Below are positions 45,843-55,063 of a stretch of 64,000 nt of DNA, one piece after another. The translations under genes were made by a program, and so were the position numbers. The notes under the pieces are model-generated. The model searched no databases, was not told where the DNA came from, and worked only from the letters and a program-made list of their open reading frames with translations. Position 1 is the stretch's first letter, and every line of letters begins with the position of its first letter. This DNA comes from Bacillus sp. FSL K6-3431 (lineage in GTDB: Bacteria; Bacillota; Bacilli; Bacillales; Bacillaceae_C), in contig NZ_JBBOCT010000001.1 of NCBI RefSeq assembly GCF_038002605.1, forward strand, positions 4,154,001-4,218,000. The letters run 5' to 3'.

Positions 45843-46892
45843 ATGGGGAAAAAGATTTATATAATAATTACCGTCTTTTTACTTATGCTCGTTGCTGGTT
45901 GCCAAAACAGTCAAATGGAAAAGGAAGGGGAAGAAGGCCAAGGGGAAAAATTAAATGTGTACACAACCGTTTATCCACTTCAATTTATTACAAAACAAAT
46001 TGGTGGCGACAGTGTAGACGTTAAAACAATTTATCCGCCAGGATCGGATGAACATACGTATGAGCCATCGCAAAGAGACATGATAAATTTAGCTGATTCA
46101 GATTTATTTTTATACATTGGTCTTGGGCTTGAAAGTTTTGTAGGAAAGGCAGAGTCCACTTTAAAGAACGAGCATGTTACACTGGCGCCTGTTGGAGAAG
46201 ATCTCCTTGTAACAGAAGAAGTAGCTCATGAAGACCATAACCATGGGGAAGAGGAAGCAGACAGTCATGCAGAGGCAACCCATGAGGAACATAACCATGG
46301 AGAAGAGGAAGCAGACAATCATGCAGAAGCAACTCATGAGGAGCATGATAATCAAGGTCATGACCACGGAGATGTAGACCCTCATGTTTGGATCGATCCA
46401 GTGCTTATGAAAGAGCTGGCTAGCAATGTACTCGTTTCTATGACGGAAAAAATGCCAGAGCAGAAGCAGGCATTTGAAAAGAACTATCAATCTTTAGCAA
46501 AAGAATTAGATAAATTAGATGTACAGTTTAAGGAAATAGCAGAAAATGCTAAACGCAAAAAAATTATTGTCCCACATGCGGCATATGGATACTGGGAACT
46601 TAGATATGGTATTGAACAAATTGCAATTTCTGGCCTTTCTTCCGCGAACGAGCCTTCACAAAAGAAATTACAGAGTATTATTGATGTCATTAAGGAAGAA
46701 CAAGTTCCATACATTTTGTTTGAACAAAACAGCCATTCAAAACTTGCTGATGTTGTCCGTAAGGAAACAAAGGTGGAAGCATTACACATTCATAATCTTG
46801 CAGTATTAACAGAAAAGGATATTAAAAATAAAGATGATTATTTAACGCTCATGGAACGGAATTTAAAAGTGTTAGAAAAAGCACTAAATTAA
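45843..46892 (+). CDS. znuA: Zinc ABC transporter substrate-binding lipoprotein (ZnuA/AdcA type)
   Basis: 349-aa cluster A-I metal-binding protein. The signal peptide ends in the lipobox LVAGC, with C20 as lipidation site. PSQRDMINLADSDLFLYIG and DPHVWIDPVLMKELA are typical of zinc binders. The His/Asp/Glu-rich loop before DPHVW is expanded by a perfect-length tandem duplication (46233-46340). Its role is to capture Zn(II) outside the membrane and deliver it to a permease; no ATPase or permease gene is adjacent, so partners lie elsewhere. GGGAGGT precedes ATG 45843 and a Zur-like half-site lies upstream. Confidence 0.9.
   Translation: MGKKIYIIITVFLLMLVAGCQNSQMEKEGEEGQGEKLNVYTTVYPLQFITKQIGGDSVDVKTIYPPGSDEHTYEPSQRDMINLADSDLFLYIGLGLESFVGKAESTLKNEHVTLAPVGEDLLVTEEVAHEDHNHGEEEADSHAEATHEEHNHGEEEADNHAEATHEEHDNQGHDHGDVDPHVWIDPVLMKELASNVLVSMTEKMPEQKQAFEKNYQSLAKELDKLDVQFKEIAENAKRKKIIVPHAAYGYWELRYGIEQIAISGLSSANEPSQKKLQSIIDVIKEEQVPYILFEQNSHSKLADVVRKETKVEALHIHNLAVLTEKDIKNKDDYLTLMERNLKVLEKALN
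46233..46340 (+). repeat. Two tandem 54-bp units coding the His-rich loop of ZnuA
   Basis: Units 46233-46286 and 46287-46340 each encode an 18-residue segment of the form HNHGEEEADxHAEATHEE. They differ at only a few positions, mostly silent, showing a recent in-frame duplication that doubles the zinc-sensing loop. Confidence 0.9.
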
Positions 46893-46926
46893 ATAGCTAA
46901 GCAAAAAAATAAAAAATTTTATTAGT

Positions 46927-46949
46927 TAAATCGTAATGATTATTATTAT
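46927..46949 (+). promoter_or_regulatory. Zur box before rpsN
   Basis: TAAATCGTAATGATTATTATTAT has the complete left Zur half-site (AAATCGTAAT) and a degenerate right half. It sits 26 bp before the rpsN start. Confidence 0.7.
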
Positions 46950-46974
46950 CATTTTGGTGAAAGGGGTGAATAGA

Positions 46975-47244
46975 TTGGCAAAAAGATCAAAGATAGTAAA
47001 GGAAAAAAAACGACAGGCAATGGTAGAGAAATATGCCGCCTTGAGAAAAGAATTGAAAAAAAATGGTGATTATGAAGCATTAAGAAAATTGCCAAGGGAT
47101 TCATCTCCAACAAGAATGCATAATCGATGTGAATTGACAGGAAGACCGCGTGGTTTCATAAGGAAGTTTAATATGTCTAGGATTGCATTTAGAGAGTTAG
47201 CGCATAAAGGCCATATTCCAGGAGTAAAAAAATCAAGCTGGTGA
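46975..47244 (+). CDS. rpsN: Ribosomal protein S14, zinc-independent paralogue
   Basis: 89-aa S14 of the long form, lacking the CxxC..CxxC zinc ribbon of the 61-aa form. The family signature [11 protein letters not shown] and the tail [11 protein letters not shown] are present. Such paralogues are made under zinc starvation to replace zinc-bound S14. The start is TTG 46975 behind AAGGGGTGA and gives the standard 89-residue length; the open frame further upstream would add residues foreign to S14 and overlap the Zur box. Confidence 0.93.
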   Translation: MAKRSKIVKEKKRQAMVEKYAALRKELKKNGDYEALRKLPRDSSPTRMHNRCELTGRPRGFIRKFNMSRIAFRELAHKGHIPGVKKSSW

Positions 47245-47338
47245 GACTACCTTGTTGAGAGTCAAATTAGGTTATTGGAAACTTTGTTTTAAATGAAAAG
47301 CTACATCAAATATGATTCAGTAAAAAGGTGGGAGACTA

Positions 47339-48532
47339 ATGAAAAAAAAGATACCAGTAACAGTATTAAGCGGATATTTAGGATCAGGTAAGACCACGCT
47401 TTTAAATCATATATTGGCAAATAAAGAAGATAAAAAAGTAGCTGTGATTGTAAATGATATGAGTGAAATAAACATTGATGCAGAGCTGATTAAACAAGGA
47501 GGATTTTCCCGTACCGAAGAAAAAATGGTAGAGCTACAAAATGGTTGCATCTGTTGTACCCTTCGAGAGGATTTAATGGTTGAAGTAGAAAAGTTGGTAA
47601 AATCAGGAAATATTGATTATATCGTGATTGAATCGACTGGTATATCAGAACCGATTCCTGTTGCCCAAACATTTACGATCGAGGACGAATCTTTGGGAAT
47701 TCATTTGGCTGACATTTGCAGGCTGGATACAATGGTTACAGTCGTGGATGGCAACCGATTTTGGGCTGACTTTTCCTCTGGAGAAAACCTAATTGACCGT
47801 AAACAAGGGATGAATGAAGTTGATACAAGAGAAGTCGTGGATCTACTTATAGACCAAATAGAATTTGCGGATGTCCTTTTGCTTAATAAAACGGACCTTA
47901 TTGATGAGAAGGCGATACGGGAGTTAATGTCCGTATTGAAAAAATTGAATCCTAGAGCCAATATTTATATTACTTCACATGGTGAAATCTCATTAGACAA
48001 AGTGTTGAATACATATTTATTTGATTTTGAGTCTGCTAGTCAAGGTGCAGGCTGGATAAAAGAATTAAATGAGGAACATTTTCCTGAGACGGAGGAGTAT
48101 GGTATTTCATCTTTTGTCTATAGAAGAAATCGACCATTCCATACTGAAAGATGGACAAACTGGCTCAACGAATGGCCAGAAGATATTGTGCGTGGAAAAG
48201 GATTTTTCTGGGTTGCTACTAGAAATGATATGGTTGGACTCGTGTCACAGGCCGGTCCGTCTGTCGTAGTTCAAGCAGCAGGAAATTGGCTCGCTACTTT
48301 TCCAGAATCTCAGAGAAATGAGATTCTAAATCAGGAACCGGATCTGCTTAAAGACTGGGATGAAGAACATGGTGATCGAAAGACAGAGCTGGTCATGATT
48401 GGCCTTCACATGAATCAATTAGAAGTGATTGATTCGCTTGATGCTTGTCTGTTAACTGATGAAGAAATGAAACAGGATTGGACAAAATTCACTGATACAT
48501 TTCCCACAGTTGAAGAAGATTATATACATTAA
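47339..48532 (+). CDS. zagA: CobW/COG0523-family zinc metallochaperone GTPase (ZagA/YciC)
   Basis: 397-aa G3E GTPase. Walker A is GYLGSGKTT (12-20), followed by the metal-binding C70-I-C72-C73 (GCICC), the ESTGISEP switch segment and NKTD for guanine. The C-terminal CobW domain begins near residue 255. In B. subtilis ZagA (YciC) is Zur-controlled and supplies zinc to enzymes such as FolE during starvation. Its position between two zinc-free ribosomal protein genes supports that assignment. AGGTGGGAG lies before ATG 47339. Confidence 0.9.
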   Translation: MKKKIPVTVLSGYLGSGKTTLLNHILANKEDKKVAVIVNDMSEINIDAELIKQGGFSRTEEKMVELQNGCICCTLREDLMVEVEKLVKSGNIDYIVIESTGISEPIPVAQTFTIEDESLGIHLADICRLDTMVTVVDGNRFWADFSSGENLIDRKQGMNEVDTREVVDLLIDQIEFADVLLLNKTDLIDEKAIRELMSVLKKLNPRANIYITSHGEISLDKVLNTYLFDFESASQGAGWIKELNEEHFPETEEYGISSFVYRRNRPFHTERWTNWLNEWPEDIVRGKGFFWVATRNDMVGLVSQAGPSVVVQAAGNWLATFPESQRNEILNQEPDLLKDWDEEHGDRKTELVMIGLHMNQLEVIDSLDACLLTDEEMKQDWTKFTDTFPTVEEDYIH

Positions 48533-48544
48533 TGAGGAGTTGAA

Positions 48545-48700
48545 ATGAAGATGCGGGTGAATATCACTTTAGCATGTACGGAAACAGGGGATCGTAATTA
48601 TATAACAACAAAGAATAAACGTAATAATCCAGAAAGGTTAGAACTGAAAAAATATTCGCCTAGATTAAAACGAATTACGTTACATCGAGAAGTTAAATAA
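48545..48700 (+). CDS. rpmG: Ribosomal protein L33, zinc-free paralogue
   Basis: A short gene of 51 codons, or 49 if translation starts at ATG 48551 as in known L33 ([11 protein letters not shown]). The zinc-binding CxxC pairs are gone: CTETG and KKYSPRLKR replace the cysteine-containing versions. GAGGAG at 48534-48539, 5 nt before ATG 48545, overlaps the end of zagA, so it is the last gene of rpsN-zagA-rpmG. Like rpsN it allows ribosome assembly with less zinc. Confidence 0.92.
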   Translation: MKMRVNITLACTETGDRNYITTKNKRNNPERLELKKYSPRLKRITLHREVK

Positions 48701-48705
48701 AATCT

Positions 48706-48762
48706 AAAAAAAGTCTGTAGACAAGTAGTTGTGAAACTTATTGTCTACAGTCTTTTTTTTGC
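48706..48762 (+). terminator. Terminator after rpmG
   Basis: CTGTAGACAA (48715-48724) pairs with TTGTCTACAG (48741-48750), with an A-run before and TCT8 after it. Confidence 0.9.
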
Positions 48763-48937
48763 ATATGAGAACGAAATGAAATGATAAAAAAGCAAATGAA
48801 TGAAATATTACATGGGTCATGATAATGTTTTTAAGCTCTAGACGATGTATATCATTACTGGTAAGATAGTGAATACTTGTATCAAAATTCAAATAATGCT
48901 GAAAGAATGGAAGATTATATATACATAGGAGAATGAA

Positions 48938-50173
48938 ATGAAAAAATTTGTTTGGATTGCTTGTCTTATATACTGCTTGAATGGATTTGGCCATATCATC
49001 ATAGGCACGGTTTTAGAACCAATGGTTCAATCTTACGGCATTAATTATGGTGATGGTGGACAGCTGATCATGAATCAGTTTTTAGGTTTTTTACTAGGAG
49101 TTCTAGTCGCTCCGATCATAGTAAATGGAATTGGTCGGAGGTTAACTATATTTATCGCCTTACTTTGTTTTGCCATCTCCCAATTTGTGTTTAGCGCTTT
49201 GCCTAATTGGAATGTACTATTATTCACGGCTCCTATCGGAGGGGCTGGGATAGGGATTGCTGAAACGGTAGTTGCTGCACTTATCATAGGTCATCTTAAA
49301 GAGAAAAAAGCAACGATACTTGTCTTGGTTGAAGTGTTTTTTGGAGTAGGAGCCTTGGTAATTCCGGTTATATCTGCATTTCTTATTATGACAGGAGTAT
49401 GGAATGCTTCCTTTACATTTGTTGCTGTGATTACTACCGTAGCAACATTTACGTGGTTATTCCTTCCATTTGGAGAGATAGATTCTATTTTAAAAAAACA
49501 ACCAAAAGTCCTTACACAGGATGGAAAGAAGCCCAGGAGAATGCGATACTCTCGTAAACAGATCCCAATTGTTGCAACTGGCGCATTCTTTTTCTTTATG
49601 TATGTGGGAACTGAAATGATGCTGCCAAATTATTTACCAACGATATTAGGTAAAACAACAGATTTAGCTGCATCCTCCCTTGCACTAAGTATTACAGTAT
49701 TTTGGGCGGCAATGACAGTTGGACGTCTCAGCATGGCATTCATTATTGATAAAATAGGATATAGTAAACTATTCATTATTTGCTGTATTGGACAATTCTT
49801 TAGCTTACTGCTATTTGCGAATTCATCTTCTGCTATCTTTAGCTTTATCTCTATCTTTTTAACAGGATTGTTAATGGGAGGAATATTCTCTATTGGCCTA
49901 CTGCTTGTGAATGAAACGTCATTAGGATTAGAAGAATGGACAACAAGCTTGCTTGTTGCTATGGGAGGATTAGGTGGTGCATTATTACCTAAGTTCGCTG
50001 GTGAATTGATAGACCGTTATTCTATATCGATTACTTTATGGACACTTGTAATGTGCGGATTCATACTAGTAACCTCTATGGCACTCATCTTTTATTTCAG
50101 AAAAAAAGCGGGAGAACTTCCTGGTGTGGGTATTGCTATCAATCAAGAAGAAAACTCCAAAGGCGTGATGTAA
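48938..50173 (+). CDS. Major facilitator superfamily transporter
   Basis: 411-aa integral membrane protein with about 12 predicted spans in two halves, split by a charged loop near residues 185-210 (KKPRRMRYSRKQ). The loop between helices 2 and 3 carries GIGRRL, the usual MFS basic motif. The second half starts with GAFFFFMYVGTE, a pattern seen in sugar-porter-like (FucP/GlcP-type) MFS proteins. The substrate is unknown. ATAGGAG precedes ATG 48938, and a terminator follows at 50205. It is a single-gene unit. Confidence 0.8.
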   Translation: MKKFVWIACLIYCLNGFGHIIIGTVLEPMVQSYGINYGDGGQLIMNQFLGFLLGVLVAPIIVNGIGRRLTIFIALLCFAISQFVFSALPNWNVLLFTAPIGGAGIGIAETVVAALIIGHLKEKKATILVLVEVFFGVGALVIPVISAFLIMTGVWNASFTFVAVITTVATFTWLFLPFGEIDSILKKQPKVLTQDGKKPRRMRYSRKQIPIVATGAFFFFMYVGTEMMLPNYLPTILGKTTDLAASSLALSITVFWAAMTVGRLSMAFIIDKIGYSKLFIICCIGQFFSLLLFANSSSAIFSFISIFLTGLLMGGIFSIGLLLVNETSLGLEEWTTSLLVAMGGLGGALLPKFAGELIDRYSISITLWTLVMCGFILVTSMALIFYFRKKAGELPGVGIAINQEENSKGVM

Positions 50174-50204
50174 TAACACGCCATATATTATATTTATAAG
50201 AAAA

Positions 50205-50252
50205 AAACAAAGATTCTATCAAGGTTGAAATGATGGGATCTTTGTTTTTTAT
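50205..50252 (+). terminator. Terminator after the MFS gene
   Basis: AAACAAAGAT (50205-50214) pairs with ATCTTTGTTT (50238-50247), followed by more T residues. It may serve both this gene and the convergent nitroreductase. Confidence 0.8.
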
Positions 50253-50268
50253 ATACTTGCAATTTCTG

Positions 50269-50838
50269 TCAATCAATCCAAGTAGTTAATTCCTTATAAT
50301 GAGTTTTAGTAAGGGATTTAGGCTCGATGGCCGAATAACCTAGATAAATAAAACCAATGATTTCTCCTTTTTCGGATAAATGAAAGAATTCGCCTACTTT
50401 TGGATGATAACAAATTGCGCCTGTCCGCCAAATTGCGCCAAGTCCGAGCGCATGGATGGTTAACAGCATGTTTTGCACGCCACTATTTACAGCGGCGTAT
50501 TCTTCTTTAAGAATGACATTATTTCTTTCACTTGGTTCTACACCAACTGCAATAATAACGGGTGCGCGTAAAGGATTTTTTGCGCTTCTTACCACTTTTG
50601 CTTTACTACTATCAGAATATACATCTTCCTGCTGAGAGCGTGTGATTTCCGCGAAGACTTTTCCTAATTTAACTCTACCATCTCCTCGAAGTACGTAAAA
50701 TCTCCAGGGTTCCGTTCGAAAGTGATTTGGAGCGTATGTGCCTGCTTCGATAATCTTTTCAATGAGATCTGTTGACACTTCTTCATCCGTTACAAGTGAA
50801 ATACTTCTTCGTGTTTTAATCGCTTCGTGTAGGTTCAT
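50269..50838 (-). CDS. Nitroreductase-family FMN oxidoreductase
   Basis: 189-aa nitroreductase-fold protein. The N-terminal KTRRSISLVTDEEV and APNHFRTEPWRFYVL hold the FMN-contacting arginines and serine. LLTIHALGLGAIWRTGA and IGFIYLGY are typical later motifs. Length matches small flavin reductases such as B. subtilis YfhC. The start is ATG 50838 with AAGGAGG seven bases upstream on the minus strand; the open frame extends to 50937 without a ribosome binding site. The substrate is unknown. It is convergent with the MFS gene. Confidence 0.85.
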   Translation of the reverse strand: MNLHEAIKTRRSISLVTDEEVSTDLIEKIIEAGTYAPNHFRTEPWRFYVLRGDGRVKLGKVFAEITRSQQEDVYSDSSKAKVVRSAKNPLRAPVIIAVGVEPSERNNVILKEEYAAVNSGVQNMLLTIHALGLGAIWRTGAICYHPKVGEFFHLSEKGEIIGFIYLGYSAIEPKSLTKTHYKELTTWID

Positions 50839-51350
50839 AGTTATTTGCCTCCTTCTATATAAAATACAAGCTCTACTAATAAGTATCGCTAATCTAGCAA
50901 ACTCATCCATGATTTGGAATCTAACTATTTTAATCATTTGTTTTTTGTCGAAACCTATAAATTATAAAAATTAGCAAAGATGTTTTTAGGCATTAAGCGA
51001 ACCGATTGGAAAGTCATTAATCTTATTGGTATGCTTTGTTTTAGCTTGATCTTCTTTATGGTTTATCACTCCACCTCTAAGCGAAACGTAGGTGGGATTT
51101 ACCAATCAGGTGGCTAGAATCCCCTACAGATTCCCCGATGCTTCAGCTTTGCTGAAATGAGTTCACTCGGATATTAAATAAGGGAAGAAGCCTTAAGAAT
51201 ACGCTGGAATGGTCAGTAATTTTTTTGCGAATGATCTATAAGACTTTAATACAAATAAAGACAATGCAATCGATCTCAGAACCACTTATGGTATAATAAT
51301 CCATAAAAGTGAAAAATAGAACTGGAAAATAGAATAGGAGTGAACTTGTC
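50839..51350. other. Gene-poor stretch before the methyltransferase
   Basis: A 45-codon frame at 50980-51117 encodes one hydrophobic span (VINLIGMLCFSLIFFMVY) but has a poor ribosome binding site, so I do not call it a gene. The segment 51071-51180 (CCACCTCTAAGCGAAACGTA, GGTGGGATTT, GAATCCCC) looks like the decayed end of an IS200/IS605-type element; this is a weak impression. AGGAGTGA near 51336 serves the next gene. Confidence 0.35.
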
Positions 51351-52169
51351 ATGACGAAGAATATCCGTACAAATAATGTGGAGCGCTTTGCTGGATTTAG
51401 TATGCTGTATGACCAAAATCGGCCAAGCACACCGATAGAGGTTGTCAAAATTCTGACCAGGTATTTATCTCATAAACCGCAAAAAGTTGTCGATGTCGGA
51501 TGCGGAACAGGTCTTTCTTCATTTATATGGTTAAATCATGCGGATGAAATCATTGGAATTGAACCGAACAATGATATGCGTCAAGTCGCTCTCGCTAATT
51601 GGCTTGCACAGCAAAAGCCGGCTAACCTTCAATTTGTAAAAGGTTTATCACATCAACTTGGCATGGAATCTGAAAGCGTGGATATTGTCACATGTTCTCA
51701 ATCTTTCCATTGGATGAACCCGCAGTCAACGCTTAAAGAATTTGCGCGCATACTTCGCCCTGGTGGGGTGTTTGCTGCTTATGATTGTGACTGGCCGCCA
51801 ACTTTTAATAAGGAAATTGAAGAAAGTTATAAGCGTCTCATTGCACTTGCTGATACACGTGTAAGGCAATTGGCACCTGAAGAGAAACAGGCATACAAAT
51901 GGAACAAGGATGAACATCTTCAACAAATATGCAATTCAGGTCTATTTCCATTTTCTAAAGAGATCGTCTTTCATCATTGGGAATTCTGTGCTGCAACCCG
52001 ATATTCGAATATCGCATTAAGCCAAGGTGCCCTTCAAACCGCTCTAAAGTTAGGTGCTGACGAGTTGCTTTCAGAGGTTACTGAATTCCAAGAAAAGGTA
52101 GAGCAAGCTTTCGGTGGTGAATCTCAGGAAATACTTTTCAGCTATCGCATGCGACTAGGTATAAAATGA
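51351..52169 (+). CDS. Class I SAM-dependent methyltransferase
   Basis: 272-aa methyltransferase of the Methyltransf_11 type. Motif I is VVDVGCGTGLSS at about residue 47, the acidic end of strand 2 is GIEPN, and the post-II segment is VDIVTCSQSFHWM, followed by LRPGGVF. The substrate is not evident; neighbours give no pathway clue. AGGAGTGA lies before ATG 51351. The gene appears monocistronic. Confidence 0.85.
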   Translation: MTKNIRTNNVERFAGFSMLYDQNRPSTPIEVVKILTRYLSHKPQKVVDVGCGTGLSSFIWLNHADEIIGIEPNNDMRQVALANWLAQQKPANLQFVKGLSHQLGMESESVDIVTCSQSFHWMNPQSTLKEFARILRPGGVFAAYDCDWPPTFNKEIEESYKRLIALADTRVRQLAPEEKQAYKWNKDEHLQQICNSGLFPFSKEIVFHHWEFCAATRYSNIALSQGALQTALKLGADELLSEVTEFQEKVEQAFGGESQEILFSYRMRLGIK

Positions 52170-52784
52170 TTGTTTATGCTTTATTACTAATGTTGCATAA
52201 ATAATCATTTGCTAGAAATATCGATCGTACCAATAATAAATTTTATTAGTATGATCGATATACTTATGATATATGAACGAAAATCAGTACTTTTAGTAGG
52301 GCGATTCCGAATTTACATGTATCAGATTATGCCAGGAGTATGACATATTATACTGATACTGAAACATTAGAGTTTGGAAAAAAGGAATGAAGTGGGCCTA
52401 GTAACGGAAAGAAGCGTTGGCGAATTACATAAGGAATATTACTCGCGATTTAGGTGCTTGAAGGGCAGGAAGTCCGAGTCCCTCGTTCAGTATATACATA
52501 CTAATTAATTGGGAAATTTAAAGGTGCAAATCAGATTACGATGCGCATGGCACAGGTAGTTTTAGTGAAGAAGATAAATAACATACAGATAATATAAGAG
52601 GCATTAGTTGCATCTCCTTGCTTTTTCAAGCAATCATAGGAACTATAAAAATTGAAATTTTTATGGGGACATGAACAGAAGTACCTTTTCTTTAGATTTT
52701 TGCTTTTACTTCAAAATCACAGGTGAAAAAGTATGGAGAAACTAAAAGTGTCTCTCCACACCCAAAACATTTATTTTCAATGTT
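52170..52784. other. Gene-free stretch after the methyltransferase
   Basis: It includes a long imperfect palindrome (52219-52260) with arms TATCGATC and GATCGATA and inner AATAA/TTATT pairing, a possible terminator or regulator site. The remainder shows no coding signal I can support; 52390-52500 has mixed composition and may be decayed sequence. Confidence 0.4.
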
Positions 52785-53039
52785 TTAATAAAAGAAAATT
52801 CCAAGACAGACTACAAATACGATTAGAGCCAAACCAATATAAATCCACGTTAATGATTTTATGTTTACACGTATTGAACTAGTTTCATATTCATGTGATC
52901 TTGCTAGTTCACTTTCAAGCGTATCCTCTTTTTCTTCATAACTTTTTTGTTGTGAACTAATATCTTTCCCAACTAATAATGTTCCAACAAGTGCTATGAT
53001 ACTTACCAAAACCGCTGCGATAATCATAAATGTGGTCAT
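52785..53039 (-). CDS. Small two-span membrane protein, unknown function
   Basis: 84-aa protein with an N-terminal span (about 4-24, MIIAAVLVSIIALVGTLLVG), a central charged, potentially coiled-coil segment (SSQQKSYEEKEDTLESELAR) and a second span at the C-terminus (about 63-83). AGGAGTG lies ahead of the minus-strand ATG 53039, supporting real translation. I do not recognise the family. It stands alone between two gene-poor stretches. Confidence 0.6.
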   Translation of the reverse strand: MTTFMIIAAVLVSIIALVGTLLVGKDISSQQKSYEEKEDTLESELARSHEYETSSIRVNIKSLTWIYIGLALIVFVVCLGIFFY

Positions 53040-53332
53040 TTTCGTTCACTCCTAAATTGCAAGATAAGCAGATTTTAAAGCTCATCTATTTATAGATTTT
53101 TGTTTTTTTGAAAAACACTGTATATTAATATAAAGCGGAACTGTGAATTTCAATCATTGATGATGGAAAGCATTTCTACCTTTTCATCATAATATATTTG
53201 CGGATAATTAGACCATCCAATTGCTGGTTTCTTTCGCCATCCACTTCCATTCACAATGAAAAAGAGGATGAGTAAGAGTAATAGTATATCGGGTCTCATT
53301 TATTTTTATAAAGATATAGGAGGAAAAAGAGG

Positions 53333-54772
53333 ATGGATTGGAAGCTGGATCGAACATCTAAGAAACCTATATATAAGCAAATTGCCGATTTTATCGAACA
53401 GGGAATATCAACAGGAATGTTTGTACTGGAGAGTATGTTGCCGTCGGAGCGCGTGCTTGCGAAAGAACTAGGTGTCAACCGTAGCACAGTGGTTGCGGCT
53501 TACGATGAACTTCAGTCACTCGGTATTGTTGAGCGCAAAATAGGAAGTGGGACACGCATCAGCACGGACATTTGGGGAGTTTCCCACAAGCGTATTCCAA
53601 ACTGGGGGCGTTATATGGAAGACGGCTCTTTTTTGCCTAATTTGCCATTCGTACAACGCATTCGTACCGAGATTAGAAAAAATAATATTGTTAATTTATC
53701 TAGCGGTGAATTATCGTCCAGTTTATGGCCAAGTGAACAATTCCGTATGATATTTACAGAGCACCCATTTATGGAGCCTCTTGGGTATGATCACCCAAAG
53801 GGAAATGCATCACTTCGAGAAACAATCTCTGCACATGTAAGAGAGTACAGAAATATAAAGATTCCATCTTCATCGATTTTAATTACGTCTGGCGCTCAGC
53901 AAGCACTTCATCTAATTGTGCAATGTTTATTGAAGCCGGGTGATTCGATTGCGATAGAAGATCCTTCCTATTTTTATTCATTACCACTTTTTCAATCGGC
54001 GGGTGTAAAAATACATTATTTAGGGGTTGATCAGCATGGCATCAATCCTGACGATGTGGTTGAACTTTATAAAAAACATAGAATCAGAATGATCTTTTTG
54101 AATCCATCTTATCAAAATCCGACAGGCGCAAGTTTGCATCATGCACGCAAAAAAAAGATATTGGATATATCGTATGAACTCGGTATTCCTATTGTAGAAG
54201 ATGATCCGTACTCACTCACATCTTTTAACGGGGAAAAAGGTACTACACTAAAGTCGATGGACGAAAATGGGAATGTCCTTTATATAAGTTCTTTATCGAA
54301 AATTGTAGCTTCAGGACTTCGGATTGGTTGGGTAATAGGTCCATCTAAAGTAATAGATCGTCTGGCAGACGCTAAGCAACAAGTGGATTTCGGCCATAGC
54401 ATTTTTCCACAATGGGCAGCCAATGAGTTTTTAAAGTCTTCTTATTTTGATACACATATTTCCATGTTAAGGCGGGAACTAAAAGAACGTCGAGATGAAA
54501 TTATCGCCAGTCTAGATGAATATTTAGATGGAGAAATTGAATTTAATCCACCAGAAGGCGGTATTCATATATGGTGCCGACTTAAAACCGCATTTAATGA
54601 AAAACAGCTTCTCGAGGAATCGATGAAAAGGGGTGTTTCGTTCATTCCGGGTAGTATTTACGGGTCTGGAAAGGGTTATGTTCGGTTTACTTATGGAAGA
54701 GAAGAAACGCAACTCATTCGCGAGGGGATTTTAAGATTCGCAGAAGCACTAAAAGCATGCAAGCAACAATAG
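53333..54772 (+). CDS. MocR/GntR-type PLP-dependent transcriptional regulator
   Basis: 479 aa. An N-terminal GntR winged helix (about 1-75; PSERVLAKELGVNRSTVVAAY) is joined by a linker to a full aminotransferase fold (about 110-475) with the PLP lysine K323 in SSLSKIVASGLRIGWV and NPSYQNPTGASL. MocR proteins such as GabR and PdxR sense PLP or amino-acid adducts and control transport or metabolic genes, often divergent ones. Here the upstream neighbour is the small membrane protein gene, and targets cannot be inferred. AGGAGG occurs at 53320-53325 before ATG 53333. Confidence 0.88.
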   Translation: MDWKLDRTSKKPIYKQIADFIEQGISTGMFVLESMLPSERVLAKELGVNRSTVVAAYDELQSLGIVERKIGSGTRISTDIWGVSHKRIPNWGRYMEDGSFLPNLPFVQRIRTEIRKNNIVNLSSGELSSSLWPSEQFRMIFTEHPFMEPLGYDHPKGNASLRETISAHVREYRNIKIPSSSILITSGAQQALHLIVQCLLKPGDSIAIEDPSYFYSLPLFQSAGVKIHYLGVDQHGINPDDVVELYKKHRIRMIFLNPSYQNPTGASLHHARKKKILDISYELGIPIVEDDPYSLTSFNGEKGTTLKSMDENGNVLYISSLSKIVASGLRIGWVIGPSKVIDRLADAKQQVDFGHSIFPQWAANEFLKSSYFDTHISMLRRELKERRDEIIASLDEYLDGEIEFNPPEGGIHIWCRLKTAFNEKQLLEESMKRGVSFIPGSIYGSGKGYVRFTYGREETQLIREGILRFAEALKACKQQ

Positions 54773-54781
54773 TCTAAAATA

Positions 54782-54846
54782 GAAGGCCTCTTTCTAACTG
54801 TACATGGCTAATCCACGTATAGATAGAACGGAGGGCCTTCTTTTTA
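54782..54846 (+). terminator. Terminator after the MocR gene
   Basis: GAAGGCC (54782-54788) pairs with GGCCTTC (54834-54840), extended inward by TTTCTA/TAGAA-type pairs, and is followed by T6. Confidence 0.8.
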
Positions 54847-55063
54847 TCATATTGATTATTCATAGTGGTTAATTCCTCTCTATTACCTCTTTTAAATAAG
54901 AGGCTGAGAGTGGATGGTCAAATTCATACACATTTGGATGGTCACTATTCTTTGCTTTTCTATAAGATAAGAGAAGAGAAGTGTAAAAAAGCTTTTGCAT
55001 AAATGAAAACTTAATAATAGTTAATACCAAATTTAGGTTGGTTATTAGAAAGGGCGTTACAAA

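Noticed and set aside
53256..53471. 71-codon plus-strand frame overlapping the MocR start
   Set aside because: It overlaps the MocR gene, which has a clear AGGAGG and a full domain structure.
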